64,000 nt of DNA from Mesorhizobium sp. (lineage in GTDB: Bacteria > Pseudomonadota > Alphaproteobacteria > Rhizobiales > Rhizobiaceae). The notes beneath the pieces are model-generated. The model made no database searches, was not told where the DNA came from, and saw only the letters and a list, made by a program, of their open reading frames with translations. The stretch is from the NCBI GenBank assembly GCA_004020875.1, contig SAPZ01000002.1, forward strand, positions 186,001 to 250,000, read 5' to 3'. The stretch's first letter is position 1; each line of letters opens with the position of its first letter. Both the position numbers and the translations under genes were made by a program. Shown here one piece after another: positions 7,960 through 17,537 of this stretch.

Positions 7960-9749
7960 CGGAATCCGACTGCCTGTTTGCGTTCGAACATGGAGACGAC
8001 ATTGTCGCCGGTGGGGCCTGCCGGCCGCTCGTATAAGGCCGTGACTCGATCCAAGTCGCCGCGCTTCCTCAGCCGCGCCGCGTCGAGCAACATGCTGCCT
8101 GCCCAGCGATAGACATTGTTGTCGCGCACGATCTCGCGCATGCGCCGCATGCGCTCGCGCTGCTCGTCCGGCCCCATGGTCAGCGCCTGCAGCATCGCCT
8201 CGCTCATCATCGCCGCGTCGTAAGGATTGACGATCAGAGCCTCCAGCAGCTCGCGCGAGGCGCCGGCGAAGGTGCTGAGCAGCAGCACGCCCTGTTCGTC
8301 GTCGCGCGACGCGACGAACTCCTTGGCGACGAGGTTCATGCCGTCATGCAGGCTGGTGACAAGGCAGATGTCGGCGGCGCGATAGAGTTCATAGACCGCC
8401 GCCTGCGAATGATGCTCAGCCACCATGACGACCGGCCGGTAGGTTTCGCTACCGTAGCGCTGGTTAAGCTCCTCGGCGCAGCGCAGGCATTCGTCATGCA
8501 GCTGTTTGTAGGCCGGCAACGTACCCCTGCTCGGCGCCGCCACCTGCAGGAACACGACTTGACCCACCATTTCAGGATGGCGAATGAACAGCTCCTCGAG
8601 CGCATGGAAACGATCGAGGATGCCCTTGGTGTAATCGAGACGCTCGACGCCCACGCAAAGCTTGGCATCCGCTGGAATTCTGAACCGCTTGCGAATGCGC
8701 GCGCGGCACTCCTCGACTCTGGGCAGGGCTTCCAGGAGATCGACGGGCCACTCGATCGAGATCGGATAGGCATGGACCAGCGTCACCTGGCCGCCATAGG
8801 AAATGGCGGCATCAGCTCGCTCGATGCGGCTTTCCATGAAGCGGTCGACGCTCTCGGTGAAGTTATTGGCATGGAACTGGGTGTGGAAACCTACGATCGA
8901 GCTGCCGAGCAGTCCGTCCAGGATGCGCTCGCGCCACGGGCAGATGCTGAACACTTCAGAATTCGGCCAGGGGATATGCCAGAAGGTGATGACGATCGCC
9001 TCCGGCAGCCGCTCGCGGATCATGCGCGGCAAAAGCGCGAAGTGATAATCCTGGACGAGCACGATCGGCCGCTCGTTGCGAGCCTCGGCAACCACCGTGT
9101 CCGCGAATTTGCGGTTGACAGCTTCATAGGCCTGCCAGTCCGACTCTCGAAAAATCGGCCGCGTGAAGGCAATGTGGCAGAGCGGCCACAGGCCTTCATT
9201 GGCGAAGCCGAGATAATAACCTTGATACTCGTCGTCGCTCAGCCAAACCCGGCGCAGCGTGTAGGAGGGATGGTCAGGCGGCACTTGCACGCGGTCGTTC
9301 CTGTCGACCACCGTCCGGTCGGCGGTGCCGCCGCCATAGGCGATCCAGGTGCCGGCGCAGGCGCGTGTGATCGGCTCCAGCGCAGAGACCAGCCCGCTCG
9401 CCGGCACGACGAGCTCGACGCCGCCATCCTGGGTCTCGTTGTGGATATACGGCTCGCGGTTGGAGACGACGATGACCTGCGCATCCGGCAGGTCCTCGGC
9501 AAGGATCTTGCGCAGAGTTTCCGGCGACCAGCTCACGAGAGCCGCGTCGACCGACTGCCCATTCTTCTCGAATTCGCGCAGCACCTTCCGTGCCGCCTCG
9601 GGGGCGGAATCGTCCCCGGGGCCCGGCATGACCGATGCGCTCTGGTGATTGCGGCGGTGCCGGGATATCGAAATGAAAATCGCTAGTGCGGAAAGTCCAA
9701 GGCTTGCGAGAATAAGGGCCAGTAACAGGTCGACGCCGTATTGTGTCAT
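7956..9749 (-). CDS. otsA: Trehalose-6-phosphate synthase with N-terminal membrane anchor
   Basis: A GT20 glycosyltransferase joining UDP-glucose (or a related donor) to glucose 6-phosphate. Family motifs are VSNREPY near 95, [10 protein letters not shown] near 260, [23 protein letters not shown] and the donor-site [12 protein letters not shown]. At 597 residues it is about 120 longer than usual OtsA. The extra N-terminus has a hydrophobic helix at about 8-28 followed by a basic stretch SRHRRNH, then a linker of about 55 residues. This predicts an enzyme tethered to the inner membrane with its catalytic domain in the cytoplasm. An internal start that skips the helix cannot be excluded. otsB follows with a 4-bp overlap. 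Confidence 0.92.
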   Translation of the reverse strand: MTQYGVDLLLALILASLGLSALAIFISISRHRRNHQSASVMPGPGDDSAPEAARKVLREFEKNGQSVDAALVSWSPETLRKILAEDLPDAQVIVVSNREPYIHNETQDGGVELVVPASGLVSALEPITRACAGTWIAYGGGTADRTVVDRNDRVQVPPDHPSYTLRRVWLSDDEYQGYYLGFANEGLWPLCHIAFTRPIFRESDWQAYEAVNRKFADTVVAEARNERPIVLVQDYHFALLPRMIRERLPEAIVITFWHIPWPNSEVFSICPWRERILDGLLGSSIVGFHTQFHANNFTESVDRFMESRIERADAAISYGGQVTLVHAYPISIEWPVDLLEALPRVEECRARIRKRFRIPADAKLCVGVERLDYTKGILDRFHALEELFIRHPEMVGQVVFLQVAAPSRGTLPAYKQLHDECLRCAEELNQRYGSETYRPVVMVAEHHSQAAVYELYRAADICLVTSLHDGMNLVAKEFVASRDDEQGVLLLSTFAGASRELLEALIVNPYDAAMMSEAMLQALTMGPDEQRERMRRMREIVRDNNVYRWAGSMLLDAARLRKRGDLDRVTALYERPAGPTGDNVVSMFERKQAVGFR

Positions 9750-9811
9750 TGAAATGCCAGGTTGCCTCCGGCCGTCCGTTCATTGTTTTCGTTCTTGCCG
9801 GCCGCGGACGG

Positions 9812-9831
9812 GCAGACCGGCTTAGGTCTGC
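9812..9831 (-). terminator. Possible hairpin between the debranching-enzyme gene and otsA
   Basis: A perfect 7-bp stem (GCAGACC / GGTCTGC) with a 6-base loop lies 67 bp after the stop of the amylo-1,6-glucosidase-like gene and before otsA. There is no run of T after it on either strand, so an intrinsic terminator is doubtful; it may mark a processing or attenuation site. Confidence 0.3.
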
Positions 9832-9897
9832 AACGCGCGAACCAGCGATCAGTTCCGACATTTTTCGATGGTTGGACGCGGGGTTGTGGCGCTTTGT

Positions 9898-12060
9898 TTA
9901 CGTTCGAACGATGAGCGGAACCTGGCCTTCATGCCGGTCGGACAGAAAGGCGGCGACACGGTCGCCGACCCGTTGGAAGGTGAGATCGATCGCTTTGTCG
10001 CCGACCGTCAGGTGCCTGATCATGAGCGTGTCGATGCCAATCGGCAGCCTCGGACGTGTGACGTGCAATTCACCTTGCCAGCCATCGATCTCCAGCCCCA
10101 GGCATGCCTGCATCAGCATGAAGGTCGAGCCGGCCGACCAGGCCTGCGGCAGGCAGGCCACGGGATAGGCGATGGGCGCCTCGCCCGGAGCCCGGGCGAA
10201 GCCGCAGAACAGTTCCGGGAGCCGCATGTTGAAATGCACTGCCGATTCGAATGTACCGCTCATCAACCGCACCACGCTGTCGCGTTCGCCAAAGCGCGCC
10301 ATGCCCACGGCGCAAAGCGCCGTATCATGCGGCCAGATCGAGCCGTTGTGATAGGACATCGGGTTGAAGAATACCGCGTCGTCGGCAAGCGTCCGCAACC
10401 CCCAGCCCGAATGGAAGGAGGCCGACAGCAACTGGTCTACGACCAGCTTTGCGCGCTCCGGTTGCGGCAATCCGACGAACAGCAGGTGCCCGGCATTTGA
10501 TGTACGCACCTTGCATGGCTGGCCCTCGCCATCGATGGCCAAGGCATAGAAGTTCATGTCGTCGACCCAGAAGTCGCGTTCTACGGCGACCCGCATCTCC
10601 TCGGCACGGCCCTCCCAGTGCTCGGCGTCCGCAAATTCACCGCGGCGGCGTGCCAGCGCCGCCATTCCGCGGAAGGCGGCGAAGACATAGCCCTGCACCT
10701 CAACCAGCGCGATCGGTCCCTTGGGGATGCGGCCGTCGGCATGGAAGACCGAATCGAAACTGTCCTTCCATCCCTGGTTGGCGAGGCCTGATTCGGCGGC
10801 GCGCTGATAGGTCACGAAGCCGGTGGCGCGGCTCGCCTCCTCCGTCCATTCGGCGGCAGCCTTCAGCGAAGGCCACAATCTGTCAATGAAAGCCATGTCG
10901 CCGGTGCGGTCGGCATAGGCGGAAGCCAGATGGATATAAAGCGGCGTGGTGTCGACGCCGCCATAATAACGCCCGAAGGGAAGCTCGCGCAGTGCCGCCA
11001 TCTCGCCCTTGCGCGTCTCATGCATGATCTTGCCCGGCTGGGAATCCGAAAAAGGCGACGTTTCGGTCGCCTGGTGCTCGGCCAGAAAAGCCAGCACGCC
11101 CCGCGCCAGCCCGGGATTGAGCCAGAGCATCTGCAGGCTCGAGATCACGCCGTCGCGGCCGAATGCCGTCGAGAACCAGGGAATGCCGGCATAGGGATAG
11201 GGCCCGGTCGGAAGCTCGGTGGTGAGCAGTGCCACATCGGCGCGGGCACGCTCGACCCAATCGTTGAAGACGCGGCCCGAACTGTGCACCGTGGCGCCAT
11301 GACGCCGCTTGGCACGCATGCCGAAGCGGGCTCGTGCCGCCGCGGCGCGGAAACGGTCGCGATTGGGAGCCTCGGAAGCTTCCGGTCCGACTTCGACATA
11401 CAGCACTTTCTGGCTGCGCTTGGTCACCGCGATCAGGAAGTCGGCGCGGTTGTCGCTTAATTTGTCGGGAGCCTGCGAAAAGGAGATCGCCGACAGGCGC
11501 GGCAGCCCGTCGAGGCCGTCATAGCCGAGCATGACGGACTCCTTGTCGGTCTTCGCCAGATGCGTCGTGCCACGCTTCACCCGCGTCGAGCCGCGCACCT
11601 CGAACATGTCGCGAAAATCAGCGGCGAAATGCAGCGAGACCGTTATGGTGGAATGCTCGCGGCTGTAGTTGGAAAGCGTGATCCGCTCGAACAGCCGGTC
11701 CTGCCAGATCAGCCTCACGCGTTCGATATGGATCGCGCCTTGCGGGATGTCGCGGCCAACGGCGCTTTGGATCGGCAGGTTGGTCAGATTGGACGTGAAC
11801 AGCACATTGTCCTGGCTGAGCGAAGCGCCGAGCAGCGACATCGGCCTGCCGCCGATGGTCAACCGGAATTCGGACAGCACGCGCGTGTCGTCGCGGAAGA
11901 ACCCGTCGCCCGCCCCTCTGATGTCGCCATAGGCGTCCGCGACGGCGAAGCAGTCGCCCTGCTTGAGGGCAAAAAGCCGGTGCGGTTCGCGCGGCGCCGT
12001 TTCGTCGAGTGAAGAAAGGGCTACGGCAGGATCGAGCTTGCGCTCGTCGAGCTCCGTCAT
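9898..12060 (-). CDS. Amylo-alpha-1,6-glucosidase-like glycogen debranching enzyme
   Basis: A 720-residue protein with the two-part architecture of bacterial amylo-alpha-1,6-glucosidase homologues: an N-terminal beta-rich GDE_N-type domain at about 30-225 (GDGFFRDDTRVLSEF) and an alpha/alpha toroid glucosidase domain at about 290-690 (GIPWFSTAFGRDG, YHNGSIWPHDTAL). The conserved FGRDG and WPHD acidic residues fit the catalytic region of the family. It would act on alpha-glucan branch points or related oligosaccharides. It lies between a glycosyltransferase and the trehalose genes on the same strand, which suggests a role in alpha-glucan or compatible-solute metabolism under stress. No signal peptide, so cytoplasmic. 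Confidence 0.85.
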   Translation of the reverse strand: MTELDERKLDPAVALSSLDETAPREPHRLFALKQGDCFAVADAYGDIRGAGDGFFRDDTRVLSEFRLTIGGRPMSLLGASLSQDNVLFTSNLTNLPIQSAVGRDIPQGAIHIERVRLIWQDRLFERITLSNYSREHSTITVSLHFAADFRDMFEVRGSTRVKRGTTHLAKTDKESVMLGYDGLDGLPRLSAISFSQAPDKLSDNRADFLIAVTKRSQKVLYVEVGPEASEAPNRDRFRAAAARARFGMRAKRRHGATVHSSGRVFNDWVERARADVALLTTELPTGPYPYAGIPWFSTAFGRDGVISSLQMLWLNPGLARGVLAFLAEHQATETSPFSDSQPGKIMHETRKGEMAALRELPFGRYYGGVDTTPLYIHLASAYADRTGDMAFIDRLWPSLKAAAEWTEEASRATGFVTYQRAAESGLANQGWKDSFDSVFHADGRIPKGPIALVEVQGYVFAAFRGMAALARRRGEFADAEHWEGRAEEMRVAVERDFWVDDMNFYALAIDGEGQPCKVRTSNAGHLLFVGLPQPERAKLVVDQLLSASFHSGWGLRTLADDAVFFNPMSYHNGSIWPHDTALCAVGMARFGERDSVVRLMSGTFESAVHFNMRLPELFCGFARAPGEAPIAYPVACLPQAWSAGSTFMLMQACLGLEIDGWQGELHVTRPRLPIGIDTLMIRHLTVGDKAIDLTFQRVGDRVAAFLSDRHEGQVPLIVRT

Positions 12061-12086
12061 TCGTCACCTCTTCGTTTGCCCCGCCC

Positions 12087-12202
12087 TAGAGCATGATGCC
12101 GACAAGTGTGAAGCGGCTTTCGGACGACATTATGCTCTATCCCTTTGATCTAGAGCCGGATTGAGATTTCAAGTCGAACAGACCTGAAATCGTCCGGCTC
12201 CG
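12087..12202. repeat. Rhizobial intergenic palindromic repeat, two hairpins
   Basis: Two adjacent inverted repeats fill the gap between the glycosyltransferase and debranching-enzyme genes. The first pairs TAGAGCATGATG (from 12087) with CATTATGCTCTA (to 12139), with one mismatch. The second pairs GAGCCGGATTGAGATTTCA (from 12153) with TGAAATCGTCCGGCTC (to about 12202), with minor bulges. The sequence and arrangement resemble the intergenic mosaic elements scattered through Rhizobium and Mesorhizobium genomes; that match is from memory. Only one copy was seen in this window. Confidence 0.7.
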
Positions 12203-12212
12203 GGGATGAAGG

Positions 12213-13271
12213 TCAGGAGGCCCTGGCCTCCGGTATGCCGGCCAGGCGCATATACGCAGCAAGATAGTCGCTTGCCATTCTTGTCGCCGAGAACCTTTGC
12301 TCGAATACCGCCCTCACCTGCCGCCGCTCGAGATCGAGAAGCGCCGGCATCGACGCAACCGCAGCGTCCACACTGTCCACGACGAAGCCGGTGACGCTGT
12401 CGTCGACGATTTCCGGCAAGGCGCCTTGGTTCCAGGCGATCACCGGCGTGCCGCAAGCCATGGCCTCAATTGCGACGAGGCCGAACGGCTCCGGCCAATC
12501 GATTGGGAACAGCAGGCCTGCCGCATTCCCGAGGAAACCGGCTTTCTCGTCCTCGGTGATCTCGCCGACATACTCGATGCGGTCGCCATCGATGAGGGCC
12601 TCGACATTGTCGCGGAAATAGGCGCGGTCATCGTCGCCGATCTTGGCCGCCAGCTTCAGCTTCAACCCGGACCGTCGCGCGATCTCGATGGCGCGGTCCG
12701 GCCGCTTGTCGCGCGACAGGCGGCCGAGGAAGGCGAGATATGGTTCTTCCGCCTGCGGCTCATACGTCGGTCGGTAGGCATCGAGCGGCAATCCGTGATG
12801 GATCGTGGCGAGCCAGTTCGCGTCGGGCAGACCGCGCTTCTGGCTGTGCGAAATCGAGATCATCGGGAAACGCGGGAAGCGCTTATAGGCCGGCGCCAGG
12901 TCGACATAGTCGAGCCGGCCGTGCGGCGTCGTCACCGTGCGCCCCGCCATCTCTTCAAAGAATGGAAAATGCAGGAAGTGGCTGAGATGGAAATGGATGA
13001 CGTCGAACTCCTCGGCGCGTGCACGCACATCGGCGAGCATGGCTAGGTGCGCAGCGATCTCCGATTTCTTCGGCCGAGGGTCAAGGCGTATCGCCTGATC
13101 GCGGCTGGATACCAGCCTGGCCGACGTCTCGCTGTCGCCACTCGCGAACAAGGTCACGTCGTGGCCGAGTTCGACCAACGCCTCGGTGATGTAGAACACG
13201 ATCCGCTCGGTCCCGCCATAGAGTTTCGGCGGCACGGATTCGTAGAGCGGCGCGACATGGGCAATGCGCAT
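12213..13271 (-). CDS. Glycosyltransferase family 4 protein
   Basis: A 352-residue GT-B fold glycosyltransferase. The N-terminal acceptor domain opens with MRIAHVAPLYES and GGTERIV, and the C-terminal donor domain carries the retaining-GT4 signature PEPFGLVAIEAMACGTPVIA near 270-290 with the paired glutamates. It transfers a sugar from a nucleotide donor; donor and acceptor cannot be deduced. No signal peptide or transmembrane helix. It sits upstream of the debranching enzyme on the same strand, separated by the palindromic repeat, so co-transcription is possible but not certain. Confidence 0.87.
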   Translation of the reverse strand: MRIAHVAPLYESVPPKLYGGTERIVFYITEALVELGHDVTLFASGDSETSARLVSSRDQAIRLDPRPKKSEIAAHLAMLADVRARAEEFDVIHFHLSHFLHFPFFEEMAGRTVTTPHGRLDYVDLAPAYKRFPRFPMISISHSQKRGLPDANWLATIHHGLPLDAYRPTYEPQAEEPYLAFLGRLSRDKRPDRAIEIARRSGLKLKLAAKIGDDDRAYFRDNVEALIDGDRIEYVGEITEDEKAGFLGNAAGLLFPIDWPEPFGLVAIEAMACGTPVIAWNQGALPEIVDDSVTGFVVDSVDAAVASMPALLDLERRQVRAVFEQRFSATRMASDYLAAYMRLAGIPEARAS

Positions 13272-13486
13272 CGGGTCCCTCGGTTGTTGACGCGAAGCAA
13301 AATGCGTCAGCCGCCAGATCGTTCCTGCCCAATTGGTCGAGGTGCCGTTAGCCGAAGATTTTGCCGCGCCGCGCTTTGCCCCTGGTCCGCGGGATCCACT
13401 GTTTCCGGCCGGATTATCGCGCTTCTACGGCACACCGTTCAATTGGTCGGCCAGGCCGGGCGGGAGTAACCGAAGGATGTCGTTCC

Positions 13487-14833
13487 TCACGAGGATCCCG
13501 GCGCCGTTGCCGTCACCCTCCACACCGTGTTGCCGACATCGTCGGCAATCAGCAGCGCGCCGGATTTATCGACGGCAACGCCGACCGGACGGCCCCTCGC
13601 CTCGCCCTTGTCGTTGAGGAAGCCGGTGACGACGTCCCGCGCCATGCCGTTCGGGTGCCCGCCGCTGAACGGCACGAAAACCACCTTGTAGCCATTGAAC
13701 TGGGAGCGATCCCAGCTGCCATGCTCACCGACAAAGGCGCCGCCGCGATAAGTTTGCGGCAGGTTGCTTGCGGTATAGAAGGCTAGCCCGAGCGGAGCGA
13801 CATGCGAGCTCAGCGCATAGTCCGGCGGGATGGCCTTGGCCACCATGTCCGGCCGCTGCGGCATCACGCGCGGATCGACATGCTGGCCATAGTAGCTGTA
13901 GGGCCAGCCATAGAAGGCGCCGTCCTTCACCGACGTCATGTAATCCGGCACAAGGTTCGGTCCAAGCTCGTCGCGCTCGTTGACCACCGTCCACAGCGCC
14001 TTGCTCTCAGGCTCGAACGACAGGCCATTGGGGTTGCGCAGCCCGCTGGCGAAAATTCGCGAGCGGCCGGTGGCGCGATCGACCTCCCAGATCGCGGCGC
14101 GATCTTTTTCGGCCTGGATGCCGTTCTCGGTGATGTTGCTGTTCGAGCCGACACCGACATAGAGCAATGAGCCGTCCGGGCTCGCTACGAGGCTCTTCGT
14201 CCAGTGGTGATCGATCGGACCGCCCGGCAGTTCCGTCAGCACCTTGCCGGGTGCCGTGATCTTGGTATCGCCTGGATTGTACGGGTAGCGCACGATTGCA
14301 TCGGTGTCGGCGACATAGAGGTCGTTGCCGACTAGCGCCACGCCGAAGGGTGAGTTGAGGTGGTCTAGGAACACGCCCTGGTAATCCGGCTTGCCGTCGC
14401 CATTGGTGTCGCGCAGCAGCGTGATGCGGTTGCTCGGCCCGGTGTCGCCGCCAGAGGTCACCCAGCTTTCGACCAATCCCATGATGATGTCTTTCGGCCG
14501 CTTGACCGATGCTTCGTTTGGCGCCTTGGATTCCACCACCAGGATGTCGCCATTGGGCAGCACGTAAAGCGAACGCGGATGCTGAAGTCCCTTGGCCAGC
14601 GCCTCGATCTGCAGGCCTTGCGCGACGGCCGGCTTCTCATCGTTTTTCCAGCCGACCACCGAGGCCAGATGCATCGGCGGGAACAGATATTGGTTTATCT
14701 CCGGCAGTTTCGGATTCGGGCCGATCTGCGCGCTCGGATCGGTGTTGTCGTCGCTGCAGCCGGCAAGACCCAAAGCCATTGCGCAGCAAAGCGCCGCGAT
14801 CGGCCATCTGATTGCGCTGTCAAACCGTCTCAT
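13487..14833 (-). CDS. Sorbosone-dehydrogenase-family (PQQ-type propeller) lipoprotein
   Basis: A 448-residue protein with a lipoprotein signal peptide (lipobox LAGC, lipidated Cys26) and a six-bladed propeller like L-sorbosone and soluble glucose dehydrogenases. Typical segments are HPRSLYVLPNGDILVVES, NSPFGVALVGNDLYVADT, GLRNPNGLSFEP and FVGEHGSW. Such proteins oxidise sugar aldehydes with PQQ in the periplasm, although many homologues have no proven activity. The start overlaps the end of the DUF2231 gene by 14 bp, so the two form one unit. Linkage to the trehalose cluster may be only positional. Confidence 0.85.
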   Translation of the reverse strand: MRRFDSAIRWPIAALCCAMALGLAGCSDDNTDPSAQIGPNPKLPEINQYLFPPMHLASVVGWKNDEKPAVAQGLQIEALAKGLQHPRSLYVLPNGDILVVESKAPNEASVKRPKDIIMGLVESWVTSGGDTGPSNRITLLRDTNGDGKPDYQGVFLDHLNSPFGVALVGNDLYVADTDAIVRYPYNPGDTKITAPGKVLTELPGGPIDHHWTKSLVASPDGSLLYVGVGSNSNITENGIQAEKDRAAIWEVDRATGRSRIFASGLRNPNGLSFEPESKALWTVVNERDELGPNLVPDYMTSVKDGAFYGWPYSYYGQHVDPRVMPQRPDMVAKAIPPDYALSSHVAPLGLAFYTASNLPQTYRGGAFVGEHGSWDRSQFNGYKVVFVPFSGGHPNGMARDVVTGFLNDKGEARGRPVGVAVDKSGALLIADDVGNTVWRVTATAPGSS

Positions 14834-15278
14834 CGGCCACTCCTACATGATGGCGATAGACCAACCCCCAGCCGAGCCAGCCGGTAAAGAGCAGGATGAT
14901 TACCACCAGCGCCGACACGATCAGCCCGGTCGGCACGACGGACGTCCAGGCATCGCGCGTATGGATCAGCATGTTGAAGAACGACAGAACGAGCGCGACG
15001 AGATTACCCGCCATGTGCAGCCAGGCCGTCGGCTGAGCGCGTATCCTACGGCCGCCAAGAAAGTCGATAAGCCCCGCTATGGCGGCCAGAATACCGACGA
15101 TGACACCAACGGTCAGAAGCCAGGTCGAGAAGTTGGCCCAGGTCATTTCGGCCGTCCGCCAATAGGCGATGTCCGTAAGCAAGGTCCCGACGAAACATGC
15201 GATCGGGATGGTGACGAGCATGGGATGGATGGGGTGGCCGGCTATGCTTGCCGTGGATCGCGGATTGTCCATGCGCAA
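14820..15278 (-). CDS. DUF2231-type four-helix membrane protein
   Basis: A 152-residue inner-membrane protein with about four hydrophobic segments. It opens with the family signature GHPIHPMLVTIPIACF and has the matched FLGGRR loop. DUF2231 proteins are uncharacterised; they often sit beside haem, quinone or sugar-dehydrogenase genes, as here, where the next gene is a sorbosone-type dehydrogenase that overlaps it. An electron-acceptor or anchoring role is a guess. A start two codons downstream (MDNP) is equally plausible. Confidence 0.8.
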   Translation of the reverse strand: MRMDNPRSTASIAGHPIHPMLVTIPIACFVGTLLTDIAYWRTAEMTWANFSTWLLTVGVIVGILAAIAGLIDFLGGRRIRAQPTAWLHMAGNLVALVLSFFNMLIHTRDAWTSVVPTGLIVSALVVIILLFTGWLGWGLVYRHHVGVADETV

Positions 15279-15439
15279 GCTCCTTTCCGCGCTGCTGCTT
15301 GGATTTAACAGCGCGAAAAGGGGAATGTTCCACGGGACATTTCGCGCTCACCGGAAGGTGAACGCCGAAATCTCTTCAGCCACGGCTGACTCGGAATAGA
15401 CCCTTCGATTGCGGCGGGGCAGGCATACTGCGGACGGTG

Positions 15440-16273
15440 TCACTCAAGACGGCAGGCATGCCACTTCAGATGATCGTCCATGAAGGTCGAGATGAAATTG
15501 TAGGAATGGTCGTAGTCTTCCTGCATGCGCAGGGTCAGATCGATGCCTGCCTTCTTGCAGGCTTCTTCCAGCAGCCATGGCCGAAGACCGTCCTGCAGAA
15601 AACCATCCGCCGTGCCTTGGTCGACGAGTAATTCGGGGAAGCGCTTCTCATCCTCGATCAGAAGCGTCGCGTCATAGGCACGCCAGCTCTTTTCGTCCGC
15701 TCCGAGATATTTTTCGAAGGCCGGCCGCGACCATCCGGCTGTCGAGGGCTGCACGATCGGCGCGAAGGCAGAGCAGCTCCGGTAGCGCTCCGGATTCTTC
15801 AGCGCGATCGTCAGCGCGCCGTGCCCGCCCATCGAATGGCCGAAGATCGCCTGGCGCGACATGTCGACCGGAAAATTGGCGGCAACGAGCGCCGGCAGTT
15901 CCTCGGTGATGTAGGAATACATCCGGTAGTTCTTCGCATAAGGCTCTTGCGTCGCATCGAGGTAGAAGCCGGCGCCGCAGCCGAATTGCCAATTGTCCTT
16001 CTCGTCGGGAACGTCAGGCCCACGCGGGCTGGTGTCGGGACACACGATGACGAGCCCAAGCTCGGATGCCAGGCGCCGGTATTCACCCTTGTCCATGACG
16101 TTTGCGTGCGTGCAGGTGAGACCCGACAGATACCACAGGACCGCGAGCGGCCCGTCCTTGGCTTGCTGCGGCACGAACACCGCAAAGGTCATGTCACAGG
16201 CGCAGACTTCGGAAGGGTGCGAATAGACGCCCTGGACGCCGCCATGCGATTTGGAGGTGGAAACGACCTTCAT
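15440..16273 (-). CDS. fghA: S-formylglutathione hydrolase
   Basis: A 277-residue alpha/beta hydrolase of the esterase D family. The nucleophile elbow is GHSMGG near 147-152, the Asp is in DQGTADGF near 225, and the His is in YDHSYNF near 258. The enzyme splits S-formylglutathione to formate and glutathione, the second step of glutathione-dependent formaldehyde oxidation. The usual partner, an S-(hydroxymethyl)glutathione dehydrogenase, is not adjacent. Formaldehyde could come from N-demethylating enzymes such as the amine dehydrogenase homologue encoded at 50282. Confidence 0.93.
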   Translation of the reverse strand: MKVVSTSKSHGGVQGVYSHPSEVCACDMTFAVFVPQQAKDGPLAVLWYLSGLTCTHANVMDKGEYRRLASELGLVIVCPDTSPRGPDVPDEKDNWQFGCGAGFYLDATQEPYAKNYRMYSYITEELPALVAANFPVDMSRQAIFGHSMGGHGALTIALKNPERYRSCSAFAPIVQPSTAGWSRPAFEKYLGADEKSWRAYDATLLIEDEKRFPELLVDQGTADGFLQDGLRPWLLEEACKKAGIDLTLRMQEDYDHSYNFISTFMDDHLKWHACRLE

Positions 16274-16384
16274 CGGTTCTGCCTTTCATCAGGAAATTCT
16301 GACCCGGCATAACCATCGGCCGGAGCTCGCGCAACCTTGCGCCTCGCAAAACCGGGCTGGCGCAATGAAACAGGGCAGACGTGG

Positions 16385-17533
16385 TTACCCCGCCGGAGCA
16401 ATCAGGTCCGGGCCGAACTGGTGAAACCCCGGCACACCGCAAAGCTTCAGACCCGTTGCGATTTCGTCGAGCAAAACATCCAGGACCCGCTCGACGCCAG
16501 CCTGTCCTGCCACCGCGCCGAACAGGGCGGCGCGGCCGATTGCCGAGGCGGCGGCGCCGCGAGCTCTCGCCTTGATCACGTCCATGCCCGTGCGGATGCC
16601 GGAATCGATCAGAACCGGAGTCCGGCCGCCAATGGCCGCATGCACGGCCCCGGTCGCATCGATGCTCGCGACTGCTCCGTCGAGCTGTCGGCCGCCGTGG
16701 TTGGACACCCAGATCCCGTCCGCGCCCTCCGCGATCAAACGCGCGGCATCGTCCGGGTGCAGGACGCCCTTGACGATCAGCGGGCCCTTCCACCAGCCGC
16801 GGATCGTGCGAAAGTCGTTCCAATCGAAACCCGCATGGAGGTTGCGGCCGACGCGCGCCGCGATCGTCAGCCCCGCGCTGGTGTCGCCGAGATAGCCGCG
16901 AACATTCTCGAATTGCGGGAAGCCGCCCCGAAGCAGGCGAAACGACCAGGCCGGATGCACGACCCCTTCGATCATGTGCCGCAGCGAAGGACGCAGCGGA
17001 ATCGATATCCCGTTCCTCAGATCCTTCTCGCGCTTGCCGCCCGTCTGGAGATCGACGGTCACGACCAGCGCCGAATAGCCGAAGTCTTCTGCCTGTCGCA
17101 CCAGCCGGCGATTGAAGTCGAAATCCTTCAGCACATAGAGCTGGAACCAGAGCGGGCCCTCGACCGCCCTCGCCATCTGTTCGATGCCGGTCGTCGCCAT
17201 GGTCGAAAGCGTGTAGGGAATGCCACGCGCCGCCGCTGCTGTGGCAATAGCAATGTCGGCGCCAGGGCGCACGAGCGCGCAGGATCCCATCGGGCTGATC
17301 ACCAGCGGCGTCGGATAGGTGCGGGACCACAAGGTGGTGGTCAAATCCGGCCGGGACACATCGGTCAGAACACGCGGCAGCAGCCGGATGCGTTCGAATC
17401 CGACACGGTTGTCGCGCAAGGTCAGTTCCTGGCCTGCCCCGCCATCGACGAACTCGAAAACCGATTTCGGCAGCCGGCGGCGCGCCAGCTGGCGAAAATC
17501 CTCCACCGATACGCAGCGATCGAGCCGCCCCAT
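16385..17533 (-). CDS. FMN-dependent alpha-hydroxy-acid dehydrogenase/oxidase
   Basis: A 382-residue TIM-barrel flavoprotein of the lactate dehydrogenase / glycolate oxidase / mandelate dehydrogenase family. The catalytic segment SNHGGRQLDG contains the active-site His and the substrate-binding Arg; SPMGSCALV and QLYVLKD are further family segments. It converts a 2-hydroxy acid to a 2-oxo acid and passes electrons to oxygen or quinone. It is the last gene of an operon with the isopropylmalate-type dehydrogenase 4 bp upstream and an SDR before that. The substrate is probably a small hydroxyacid; lactate is only one option. Confidence 0.88.
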   Translation of the reverse strand: MGRLDRCVSVEDFRQLARRRLPKSVFEFVDGGAGQELTLRDNRVGFERIRLLPRVLTDVSRPDLTTTLWSRTYPTPLVISPMGSCALVRPGADIAIATAAAARGIPYTLSTMATTGIEQMARAVEGPLWFQLYVLKDFDFNRRLVRQAEDFGYSALVVTVDLQTGGKREKDLRNGISIPLRPSLRHMIEGVVHPAWSFRLLRGGFPQFENVRGYLGDTSAGLTIAARVGRNLHAGFDWNDFRTIRGWWKGPLIVKGVLHPDDAARLIAEGADGIWVSNHGGRQLDGAVASIDATGAVHAAIGGRTPVLIDSGIRTGMDVIKARARGAAASAIGRAALFGAVAGQAGVERVLDVLLDEIATGLKLCGVPGFHQFGPDLIAPAG

Positions 17534-17537
17534 CGCC

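Noticed and set aside
13330..13449. Two copies of CAATTGGTCG 110 bp apart in the gap after the sorbosone-type dehydrogenase
   Set aside because: Short, widely spaced and partly at the end of a gene; no link to a promoter is evident.
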